Program-made: the position numbers and the translations under genes
Notes under the pieces: model-generated
The model's input: only the letters and a program-made list of their open reading frames with translations
The model's database searches: none
What the model was told of the DNA's origin: nothing
Assembly: GCA_963693365.1 (NCBI GenBank)
Contig: CAVNZM010000003.1
Location: 10,602,001-10,666,000 of the forward strand
Source of the DNA: Amoebidium appalachense
Lineage: Eukaryota; Ichthyosporea
Length of the DNA: 64,000 nucleotides
Direction: 5' to 3'
In this document: positions 1-16,560 of the stretch, one piece after another
How positions within the stretch are numbered: position 1 is the stretch's first letter
How the letters are laid out: every line of letters begins with the position of its first letter

Positions 1-88
1 TGTGTGCATGCACACGTTTTCACACATGCAAACGCAAAAACATGCACGTACACATACATACGCACATACACCCATGCATGAACGCATG

Positions 89-147
<59 letters not shown>

Positions 148-375
148 ACATGCACACACACACGCACACACACACACACACACACACGCACACACACACA
201 CACACACAGCTCAAGCTCATCCTCCAAATCACACACTCACGCTAGAACTCGCCTTCAACCCTCCCCATTCCTCCACCTCCCCCCCCCCCCCCCCCCCCTC
301 TCCCCGGGGCACCCCCCACCACCCACCACCCGCCACTCCTCCCCCTCCCCCCCCCCCCCCCCCCCTACCCCTCAC

Positions 376-437
<62 letters not shown>
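1..437. repeat. (CA)n microsatellite and poly-C/poly-A tract in an intron
   Basis: Bases 88-208 are an almost pure CA repeat. Bases 277-406 are C-rich with long pure C runs, which switch directly into about 30 A residues ending in AAG at 437. I read this as the 3' part of an intron whose acceptor AG is at 436-437. The open frames here are repeat translations only. Confidence 0.8.
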
Positions 438-438
<1 letters not shown>

Positions 439-1550
439 ACATGGGACCAGGCCCACAGGCTGTCCGGCATGCCGTATCTCTTCTGGCCGACCTGCACACA
501 GTACTTTCCGACGTCCAAAAAACACTGCGTGCACTGGCCCACATCAGTTCTATTTTTAGCGCCGCGGTCCCAGAAATAGCCCAGAAGCCAAAACGGAAAG
601 GCACCGAAAAAGATTCCAAATCGTCAGAATTAAAAAGCCAGGCCTCAGGACAAAATCCCGAATTTTCGGGCACAGAAACCGGAATTCGAAAACCGGACCC
701 ATCACACCGAAAAACGGTTTCATTTCAGCAAGGGACCAAAGCAGCAGATGCCGTTTTGAACGCATCCGAAATTTCACCATCGAGGGGGTCAGTCGCACCG
801 ACGGGCCCACAAAAGGGGGGTCCAAGAGGGCCTGTGCCTGGAAATTCACTGGACGGAAAAACGGTCAAGGCGTGGCAGCGCAAAGTGGTGTTTTATCTGT
901 CGTGGTTTCATTGGCTGCTGGGTGACTCCCACATGGATGCTGTTAGGGTGAGATTTTGCCCCCCCCCTTCCTCTCCCCCCCGGCGCCCCCCCTGGGTGTG
1001 TGTCCAACTCCAACAGAAAGGTTTTGCTGTTCAGACTACTCGCAGCCTCACACTCTCTTACGTTTTAATTTCCGCCCCATTTAAATGCTCGCATTCTTTT
1101 GCACAGATGTTCATACATGCATCCATGTGCACACACGCACGCCACACAGTCAGAGGCATGCCGTTTCGTTTTTGCTGCTTCCAATGTCTCTTAAATCCCA
1201 ATGTTTTAACGTTATGTCGAGCTTCTATGCTTGTTTTGATTCTTTTCTCAAGCTTGGCCATCCGTTACTCATCCTTCCCCCCCCCCCTCCCCCTCTCCCA
1301 TCCCCACGTACACACAAACACGCACATGCAGTGCACGCCCACACACGCACGTGTGCATGCAACGTGTCCAACCATGCGGGCACATGTGCTCGCATGCATG
1401 CATATAAGCACCCGAAAGCTCACACACACACAAAACCTTGCGCGCACACTCACACTCCCACACACACACAAACATACACATACACACACATGCACGCACG
1501 CACGCACGCATGCCCGCAGGCACGCACACACACACACACGCACGCGCACA

Positions 1551-1618
<68 letters not shown>

Positions 1619-1830
1619 CGCAGATGGCAGCCACTCTCTGCAACACGATCAAGTCGGAGGCAGATCGACTTCATAGGGAACTGCACGAAGTGCAAAAACC
1701 AAATTCTCGACCAATAGCGTCCGCCCATAGCGCACCAATTATGGTAACTACCGCAGCCAATCAGATCCCAGAGAAGAAAATGACCCTCCCTGATGGCACA
1801 GCACCGAAAAAACTCATCGAAGAATTATAG
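438..1830 (+). CDS. 3' end of an unrecognised gene, two exons
   Basis: Exon 438-947 follows an AG acceptor and ends at a GTGAGA donor in phase 0. Exon 1624-1830 follows CGCAG at 1619-1623, also phase 0, and ends with TAG at 1828-1830, so the frame is continuous across the intron. The first exon encodes a polar, Ser/Lys-rich stretch after a helical segment ([15 protein letters not shown]) and ends in a Trp-rich piece ([13 protein letters not shown]). The last exon encodes about 68 residues with a charged helix ([15 protein letters not shown]) that may be a coiled coil. I recognise no domain. The gene starts left of the window. The intron (948-1623) holds C-rich and (CA)n sequence. The splice model rests on phase agreement and exon-like composition only. 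Confidence 0.55.
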
Positions 1831-1912
1831 ATTTTGTTTTGATCATTTTTGCTGTCCCCGCCGTAGGAGGTCGTCTCTCTTTCCTTTCTCTCCCCCTCGT
1901 TAATAATGATCT

Positions 1913-1943
<31 letters not shown>

Positions 1944-2483
1944 TCTCTCTCTTTTTCTCCCTCCCTCTCCTTCCCTCCCCTTCTGTCTCTTTCTCTTTCC
2001 CTCCCTCTCCGGGGGGGGGGGGGGGGGGGTTTGATTGCTAGTTGGCTAGCTCGCCATCCTTTTGCAAGTTCACAGTTCTTACTATGTAGTAGTGTACTGT
2101 CGGTGCTGTGTGGTAGACGGTAGTTTCCCTAGAGGGTCTGTAATGGCCCTCCGGGAACAAACCGTGATAAAATTAAAAAAAAAAAAGTTCTTACAATATA
2201 GCATTACAAGTCAAATAATGCTGCACTAAAATGTACAAGCTTGCACAGGCAATATATGTGATCACTTAGTATAGTCTGGTATCAGTAAACAGCACTACTG
2301 ATCATAGCAGCGTCAGGCGCCATTCCAGGCGCCTTTACTTCGTCTATAATTTGTAATCGATTCCATATCGAGTATGATGACATTGTGGGATAATGCGGCA
2401 TCCTCAATATTGATTTATGTACGTGTGATGCTGTGATCAGGTGCTTCCACCCAGCAAGGTTGTGGTTGTGTGTGTGTGCAGGA

Positions 2484-2517
<34 letters not shown>

Positions 2518-2574
2518 GGTGTGTGTGTGTGTGTGTGTGTGTGTGTCTGCATGATGTGTATGTGTGCATACGTG

Positions 2575-2607
<33 letters not shown>

Positions 2608-4570
2608 GTGTGCGTGTGCGTGTGCGTGTGCGTGCGTGGGTGTTTGTATGTGTGTGTGTGTTTGTGTTTGTTCGTGTGTGTGTGTTGGTGTGCGTGTATG
2701 TGTTTGTGTGTGTGTGTGCACGTGTGTGTGTGTGCGTGCCTGCGTGTGTGTGTGTGTGTGTGTGTACACGTGTGTGTGTGTTTGTGTGTCTTTCTTTCTT
2801 CGTTTTCTTTTTCTCTCTTTCTTTTTTTTTCAATGGAGATAGCACAATCGTATGCATGGCTTGCTTGCAATAATGACTGATTTTTCAAAAAACAACACAT
2901 ACATGGGTGGCCAAATAATATATTGCCCACGTCACGGCACAGATAGTAATGTACGCGTGGGCAATGTATAGACCGTTATCTTCGTTCTTCATTTTCAGAA
3001 CCAGCTATCCATCAGGCCGGGCTGGACAGCACATTCAAGTGCAAATGATTCCAATTCGAACGAATTCGAACTGACTGAACTTCGCAGTTTGGCCAACACT
3101 ATTTCGACACTTTCACCGAGAAGTCGGTCCGCATGTCCGGAGAAGATACGTACTGGATGCTCATGTAACATCAAATATTACAGTGATTTTACGCAGTGAT
3201 TATATGCCCTATTGAAGGCCGTGGTTGACCCAGATGCTTTACAGCTATATAGAGTTTGATGTAGGAAATATACAGCCTCCCGGAACCTGCCAGCACCCTG
3301 CGTGTGGAGTACCTACACATGTACAGTCCCACCATATGCATGCACGTGATGATGCGCGGATTCCATGCTCACGATCTCCGAGTACTTATTTCAAAGGACC
3401 GGGAAACCAATCAAATGATCCTGTAAATAGATGAAATAGATTCAGATCTACGCTCTTGACGTCACCGGTGCGCGTCGGAGTAACAAACAAGTATGTACCT
3501 AGAAATGTAGACACTCAGAACAGAAAAGAAAACCAAACTTGTTTTTGATAATAAATAGATAATAGGTGTGTATTATATCACAGCCATTTGCCGAGACCAT
3601 ACCATGACGTCCCCTTTGTCGAGTTTGCGGTTCGTATCAAATAGTTCTTCTACAATTGTGATAGTAGAAATGCATCCGCAGCCATGCGTGATCTAAACCA
3701 AATCAGAAGGCTCAAATTCTTCAGAGAGGCAGATCACATAGAGGCATAACATAGATCTCCCAATAGGATTTGAACAGGTATCAGAACTTAACAGGTGGCA
3801 TCCAGATCAACTTTTCTCTCTTACCTAATTAGGAGCGTATACATGTTCTGCGATTGGTTTACAAGAAGTAACCATGTGTCTCACAAATCTGAACCACGCA
3901 TCTTACGCGTTCGAACATGCATTGACATCAATACATAATCAGTGATGCAAATGTTGGCCCGATATCATATGCATTATCATATACACATCACGCAGAACGC
4001 ATATGTTGAGTATTGGTTTTTGATAGACACACAAGACCACACATGTACGTAACACACAAAGTGGAACGCAGCAGTTAGTATTCGTTTGATATACAGCCAA
4101 CCACCAACAGCCCAAAAAATACAAGTGCACATTTATACATGCATACATACACGTGCACTGTGACGTGCAAAAAGTTGATATTGTTTCTTTTCTTGGTACA
4201 CTAGCTAGGTGCATAGCCGCACATGCATGTTAGTGTTCCCGCCCGCATATGCATGAAATAGTGCTGCATGTTTACACATACACGCTTGCACACAGTACAA
4301 ACACGTGAAGCCTGATGCCAGCTGCAGCATGCATGTCGTGGAATACTCGTTCACGTAGTGTGACATTTGCAAACTTCTTACACCCATAATTTACACATGT
4401 ATCCTTTCCCTATTTCACTGTAAAAAAAAAAAATAGACCCCCAAATACGAAAAGAATATCCGCCGCTGCTGGGCAAGAATACAAACAAATTTTACCTGGA
4501 AGATGCAATTTAATACTTCCACTCTACTGTAAATAAAGCTAGGTACACCTGGAAATCTGCGTCTTTCAAA
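1831..4570. other. Intergenic region with poly-C, poly-G and (GT)n tracts
   Basis: Poly-C lies at 1913-1940, poly-G at about 2011-2029, a (GA)n/(GT)n block at 2467-2790, and an A-rich tract at 2174-2186 that could mark the polyadenylation zone of the gene ending at 1830. From about 2880 to 4570 the sequence is ordinary AT-rich, non-repetitive DNA. No ORF there looks coding and I see no RNA gene. The 3' end is probably the promoter side of the GPCR gene. Confidence 0.6.
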
Positions 4571-10432
<5,862 letters not shown>

Positions 10433-11226
10433 GCCATGCAAGGCAAGTAGGACGTTGAAAAACTTTAGCCTGTAGTATACGAAGTATATAGAACTATACT
10501 TCGGCTTAATAACAGGATGCATGGAATTTTAACAACTTGAAGGATGTTACAAATCAATTGCGCTAGGCTTGATCATGTAGTTGGGCTTTCAGAAGCTATC
10601 ATCGCAGTTGTACAATGAAGTTACCAGCTGGCATAGGTGATAAACCTAAAAAACATGTTTTTAAGGCTCGGTTGAACGGACTTTTGCGCATATTTAGAAG
10701 GGGGTTTATGCATCATAGAATGGGTTTGCACTCAAAAAATCCTGGGAAAGGGCTCCTCTTATCGGTTAAAGAGGTGGTTTACTAGTCATATGAACACACC
10801 CTTGGAAAGGATTGATAGCACCCTGACTAATATTAAAACCAGTATGCCTTAATAGCTATACTGGTTTTTAAGGTTTATCCGGTGAGGTTAATGACACTCG
10901 CCTACATTCCTTATGATCAAACTTAATGATTGCCAGACAAAACCATTATAGGGCCTAGTAACACACTGGTGACATGTAGACGCCAATCAGAAGCGGCTTA
11001 AGCCTTAAAGTGTGTTTTAGCAAAATATACCGTTATTTCACTGCAAGTGCTGTGTCTTAAGCAGTGATCACAGTGGGGTAGTGTGGAGAGTACAGTTCGA
11101 TTCTTTAGCTGTAGAAAGGAAAATGGCTGTGCCATCCAAAATCCCTCCCCCCCCCCCCCCCCCCCCTCCTCCCTCCCCCCATCCCCTCCCCCTGGCGCCC
11201 CCCCTCCCGCCTCCCCCCTTCCCCCC

Positions 11227-11257
<31 letters not shown>

Positions 11258-11740
11258 CCCTCCCCCCTCCCTCCCCCCCTCCTCTTCGCCCTCCCCCCCC
11301 CCCCCCCCCCCTCCCCCCCCCCCCCCCCCCAAAAAAAAAAAAAAGAAAGGAAAATAAAAACCACAATTAATTGGCGCACACACGGACACCCTTTTTCCCC
11401 TCCCCCTCCCTCTTCCCCCTCCACCAACCCTCCCCTGCCCCCCGTCCCCCCCCCAAACGACTACCACCACGCACACTACACAAACCTATCCACCGATAAT
11501 ATGCAAAGCCCGGCACTTGACCTGCCAACACATACATTACACCCACACACACACGTATGTTACATACTTCGGAATACGCCGAGGGCCCAATGGTATATAT
11601 ACCCATGTATGAAAATCATTGATGTAGGCAATAACACTATATTCCTATTATTTCTATTGTTTTATAAAAACTTAATACTCAAAACTCAGGCTTACATTTA
11701 GATTGGCGGCCTCGTTTTGTCTCTGCGAATTACCCCCCTC

Positions 11741-11776
<36 letters not shown>

Positions 11777-12968
11777 CTCCCCCCTCCCCCTCTCGCCCCC
11801 ACCATCCCCCCCCCCCCTCCCCCTCCCCTCCGCCCCCCAAACAAAAAACAAAGCCGGCTCCTGGTGGCTCCGGAGGATTGTACACATATGACCAACCCAC
11901 CGACCCAGGCACCAGGCCTGCATGCACAGAGACCTCAAAATGACACCATAAACGTTTGCAGTGCCCATCTATAGGTACACCTCATCTGAAAGAACGAGAA
12001 TAATTTTTTGCAAACGATTTTTTACTAACAAACTATGAAAACGAAGAGCATGGGCATACACAGTGCACAGTTTGTGAGATGATTGCTTACCAGACAATAT
12101 CACATGGCCGCAATAGGATCTGGGGGGGAGGGGGGGAGGGGGGGAGAGGGGAGGGTCGGGTCGGAGGGGAGGGGAAGGGGGGGGGGGGAGGGAAGGTGGG
12201 GGGGGGGGGGGAGGGAGGGGGGGAAAGAGGGGGGGGGGGGGGGAGGGAGAGGGGGGGGGGGGGGGGGGTCGACCAGCATCATTGGATTGCCCATGCGAGA
12301 TGTATACAGTATGCCTGGTTCAAGGCTTAGCACACGTCTGTGTTGAAACGAGGGCGAGAACACAAGAACACACGGCTATAGATTCGGTTGTGAAAGGTAA
12401 TAAAACTTGCTTTTGGTAGAAGAGGGCAATGATGTGGTATAGTGAAGATGCACAAGGAGAAGTGTGGGGACTGTGTCAGAGATTTGATTCTTTGGGGAAA
12501 GGGGGAGGGGGTTGGGGGTTGGCGGGGAGGGGGTGGGGGAAGGGGGGGGGGGGGGGGGGGGGGGGGAGAGGAAGAGGGGGGGGGGGGGGGGGAGAGGAAG
12601 AGGGGGGGGGGGGGGGCAGAGGAAGAGGGGGGGGGGGGGGGGGGGTGCATGCAGTGAACATACTCGAGTGTGCATCTGAGTGTTTAAACGGTATGCAAAT
12701 CTTGGTGGTGTGTGCGTTCTGTTCGGATTAATGTGCTTGAGCATGCTCTCTTCCTTTCTGTGTCCCCCCCCCCTTCCCCCCCCCCCCAACGTCTGTCCCT
12801 TTCCCTCTCCCTCTCCCCATGTATTGCCCTCATTCCCTTCCTCCTCCACCTCCTTCCTCTCGTCCCCCCCCCCCCCCCCTCCCACCCACCCTCTCTATCT
12901 TCTCCCCAACCCCTCTGAGACCCTCTCCCTAGCGCGCAAGCCGTGTGTGGGTGTCAGTGGGTTTTTGA

Positions 12969-13030
<62 letters not shown>

Positions 13031-13038
13031 ATGCGTGT

Positions 13039-13110
<72 letters not shown>

Positions 13111-13936
13111 CCGACGGTGTGTGCCACTGTGTGTGCATGTGTGTGTTTTAGGGTAAGTTGTGCGTGCTTTTATATGACCGCAAGTGTATTTGGTCATGGG
13201 TGCTTCAAGTTGGTGCGTGTGCTGTGTGCACGCAGGGGAGAGAGGGGGGGGGGGGGGGGGGGGAGAAGAGAGGGGGGGGGGGGGAGTGTGTGTGTGCACA
13301 TGTATGTGCTTGTGTGCGCATGTAGTAGTGTGTGTGTGTGTGGCACACAAGGTGAGCAGGTGCACGATCATGTTGGCTGTGCACGTACGTGTTCGTGTGT
13401 GTGTGCGCACCGGTTCTGATTCATTGTATTTGCATTTTGTGTTGTGCATGTTTATTTTAGCGCTCTCATTGATCAGGAATTTATTTCTTATGACCCACTG
13501 GGCCCATGATACTTGCATGTATGCCGTATGTTTTGTTACTGTATGTGACCCAGATAAATTGCAAAGTTGTCTGTTTGCTCGCCTGAACGTTTCTTGTTGC
13601 TTGTAGATTTAGCTTCTCGGCCATTCCCTTCTGAGTGCCGCGTTGTACCGTTGTCCCTCCCCTCCCCCTCCCTCCCCCCTCTGAACGAACTAACCAAGAA
13701 GAAAAGAGACAGAGAAGCCCAGCACCTCCCCCCCCCCCCCCCCCCCCCTACATAGACACACACACACACCCCTCCCTACACATACCGTAACAAATTTTGC
13801 TATGAAACAGAATAGGGGTTTCCAGCTCTAAGAAATAGGTATGCATGGCTATGTGTTTGTCATTTCGTGGGGAGACATGTACACTCCCTCCCTCCCCCCT
13901 CCCCCTCCCCCCCCCCCTCCACTCCCCCCTCCCCCC

Positions 13937-13976
<40 letters not shown>

Positions 13977-14347
13977 AACTATACCTTCCCTGCTATCAGA
14001 GTTCCCTCTAGAACAACATAGTATTACCCTTTCGGCAGAAGAACCTAAGGCATTATGTTAAGAGGCTTATTCTGAAAAGCCTGGAAGTTAGAAATTTCTC
14101 CTCTCGATTACAAACACATTAAAGTTTAAATAAACTTCTCTAAACGGCGCCGCAAAATGCAACCCAATACTACAAGGGAATCAATAAGAGAGCTTAGACC
14201 CCAACGTCAATGGTGCACTATTTATGTTTACACCGACGTTATGCCTGAAAGCAACATGAATACCAGACCTGAATATCATGTTGGAAACATTGATATCGGC
14301 TACTGTACCAGCTGCAATAAAACTTTACATAAATCTGGCGGAGCTAA
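10433..14347. other. Intergenic region, low-complexity blocks in AT-rich DNA
   Basis: Bases 10433-11100 are unique AT-rich DNA with no convincing ORF. Then come poly-C passing into poly-A (11145-11344), C-rich 11734-11835, G-rich 12120-12268 and 12498-12645, C-rich 12765-12890, (GT)n 12971-13109, G-rich 13240-13283, and C-rich 13725-13750 and 13887-13975. Open frames are repeat translations. A 97-codon frame at 14157-14447 has neither codon bias nor domain and overlaps the next gene on the opposite strand. Confidence 0.6.
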
Positions 14348-15898
14348 CTATAAGTTGTCGAAACATCGGATGAGTTCTGTGGCTCTCTTCCGCATCCACC
14401 TTTCCACATGGGCATCAAACTTGCTGTGGGGTACTCCTTGTACATAGTAGGCCACCACTTGAAACAACATCCCCTTGTTCTTGTTGCGGTGAGCCCGATG
14501 TTTGATTGCATCTGGTGTTTGGCTCAGTGGACTCTTCCGTACCCTTGGGCTTGCCCACACACCCATTGAACGCAAAAGCTCCAGAGTCACGAGGTCAGGC
14601 CGCCCGTTTAGCAAATAGTCACATAACTGAGCAGTGGCTTGCTTGGCTATGGCTCTCTTCATCGCGTCCTTGCTGGAGCCACAGACATTTTCGTTGGAGT
14701 TTGGTTGACCAACGGCAAAGGGTACGCTGAAGTGGCTCTTAAAGTCTGTACCCATGTCATTGACAACGTTAACTGGGCACCGTGGGCTCGAGCTCGGGGG
14801 CGTAGGGTTTACGGTTGCATAGGCGCTGTTGATGTTGTCCTCAAAAATGCCGTCCAGAAAACTTGGGTTGGAGTTGAAGCTGGCCGCAGCCTGCAGCTGG
14901 GAGGGGTGGTTGAAGAACTCGAAGCCGCCAAATGTGAAGCTGGTGTCAACGTCGGCTGGGGGCGTACACGTAAGGCTTAGGGCTGTGCCGTTTTGCATGT
15001 TGAACTCAGTGTGGTCCGGCAGCGGAAAACCATCCAGGATACTTGGGTAGAGCTCGAGGTTGGTGCAGCCACGAAAGACGGGGACGCACACAACCTCCAA
15101 CGGCCGGGTGAAACGGGTGGCAGGTGAAAACGACAGGTGAATTCGCTGCGGTGAAGAATCCGCAGTCCCACCCCCAGGTCCCATGTGGATTGGAGCTGAG
15201 TCAGGTGGTTGCTGGGCGCCGGTGAGGTGTTGAAGCAACTGTGAAGCGGTGACGCTCCCGTTTGTGTCCGTAAAAAGGCCAAGTGTGCGGTTGACCCCAC
15301 TAGTGGTGACCACGTCGAGAGAAGACTCTTGCGGCTGGATGTCGGGTGAGAGCCACACAGAAATCTGCCCAACGTTAACAGGCTCGCCTCCTACTACTTG
15401 AGGGTTGGGTGGCACATAAGCTGGAACGTAGATTTGTGTCAATGGGTCGACGTCAGTAGGGACACCGAGGTCCCATTCCCCACTTGCACAGGTGGCGAAG
15501 CCATTCTTAAGCTTCTTGCCAATGGTGCCACCCTGGGCAGCAAGTGCCAGCGTATCCCTAGGCGCGCTCCCGGTGACGGCGGCTAGATGCTGCCCCAGGA
15601 AGAGAAAATCATGTGTACTCATGAAAAGCGGATCTGAAGTTGTGACTGTGGTTGTACCTGTGGAGACTGAGGCATCATCAAACGAGAGAATGCTCGAGCT
15701 CCCGCCGCGGGTTGAAGGAGGGCTGCTGTCTGAACCGAAATGTGCACAGTGGGTGGGTAGAATGCATGCAGCCCCGGCGCAGTTACAGCCGCCACTTCCG
15801 AGTATACCAGCACGCTCCATTATGGAACACAGCGACTCATAAGCAACGGAATCATCCTCTGCTAGCATCTGCATGATGGTGACGATAGAGGGCCACAA
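14348..15898 (-). CDS. Orphan intron-free ORF, unknown function
   Basis: An uninterrupted frame of about 516 codons on the - strand, free of microsatellite sequence in a region where other long frames are repeats. The frame opens with a TTG codon; the first in-frame ATGs encode MQMLAEDDSVAYES, so the true start is likely a few codons in. The N-terminal third is Ser/Gly/Thr-rich; the middle is Pro/Asn-rich with PPNPQVVGGEPVNVG and FRGCTNLELYPSILDGFPLP; the C-terminus is basic with several Trp (GVWASPRVRKS, HVERWMRKRATELIR). I see no signal peptide, membrane segment or known fold. A second frame (15852-16130) overlaps its 5' end and may belong to the same protein. It lies directly beside a LINE insertion, so it could be an old element gene or a host gene. 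Function is not assigned. Confidence 0.6.
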   Translation of the reverse strand: MWPSIVTIMQMLAEDDSVAYESLCSIMERAGILGSGGCNCAGAACILPTHCAHFGSDSSPPSTRGGSSSILSFDDASVSTGTTTVTTSDPLFMSTHDFLFLGQHLAAVTGSAPRDTLALAAQGGTIGKKLKNGFATCASGEWDLGVPTDVDPLTQIYVPAYVPPNPQVVGGEPVNVGQISVWLSPDIQPQESSLDVVTTSGVNRTLGLFTDTNGSVTASQLLQHLTGAQQPPDSAPIHMGPGGGTADSSPQRIHLSFSPATRFTRPLEVVCVPVFRGCTNLELYPSILDGFPLPDHTEFNMQNGTALSLTCTPPADVDTSFTFGGFEFFNHPSQLQAAASFNSNPSFLDGIFEDNINSAYATVNPTPPSSSPRCPVNVVNDMGTDFKSHFSVPFAVGQPNSNENVCGSSKDAMKRAIAKQATAQLCDYLLNGRPDLVTLELLRSMGVWASPRVRKSPLSQTPDAIKHRAHRNKNKGMLFQVVAYYVQGVPHSKFDAHVERWMRKRATELIRCFDNL

Positions 15899-16130
15899 CG
15901 GAAATGTAGGTGTTAGTGGGCACAGTAGGGGCAGTCGAGTTGACGGGGGCTATAAAATGGTGCATTTCGCCGCCGAGGTAGAGGGTATCTACCGCTGTGT
16001 ATGCTTCATGTTTGAGAATGGGGGTAGCCTTAACACCCGGCGTCATGTGGAGATGTGGCTCTATGGTTGAAAGTCGCGAACTGACCGCACAACAGGCAGC
16101 ACCGGTGTTTACATGAGATTTTCCCGCCAA
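15852..16130 (-). CDS. Small ORF overlapping the orphan ORF in another frame
   Basis: A 92-codon frame from ATG at 16128-16130, starting MAGKSHVNTG and ending in an overlap of about 47 bases with the longer frame at 14348-15898. Composition is protein-like (LYLGGEMHHFIAPVNS). The two frames would form one protein of about 600 residues if joined by a frameshift, a sequence error or a small intron. The longer frame is closed upstream by a TAG near 15955, so it cannot simply extend. This may be the true N-terminus of that protein or a separate short ORF. Confidence 0.35.
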   Translation of the reverse strand: MAGKSHVNTGAACCAVSSRLSTIEPHLHMTPGVKATPILKHEAYTAVDTLYLGGEMHHFIAPVNSTAPTVPTNTYISVVALYRHHHADASRG

Positions 16131-16218
16131 TTCACTCTGCCAATCACGAATAGGCTCTCCGGAGCTTCAAATTTTCAAATTACGGTCGATAATGATATAT
16201 ATATATATATATATACCA

Positions 16219-16414
16219 GGGGTTTACGCTGTTTACTCGAGGCAAAGAGAACCAGTCTCAGGTATGGGGGGGGGGGGTTTTGCTCGGAATATCCCCTCAG
16301 CGGTATATCATGATCACGTACATAGATGTCGGGTGGTGACTATATATCAGGGTTTACTTTCTCTACGAGACACCATAAAGACTACAAGGAGAAATCAATT
16401 AGTTGGGGTTCCCC

Positions 16415-16475
<61 letters not shown>

Positions 16476-16507
16476 GGGCTCCCCTCGGGACACTCGGTAT
16501 CAGCTGG

Positions 16508-16560
<53 letters not shown>

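Noticed and set aside
14157-14447. 97-codon + strand frame
   Set aside because: It overlaps the orphan - strand ORF, has no clear start context and no domain.
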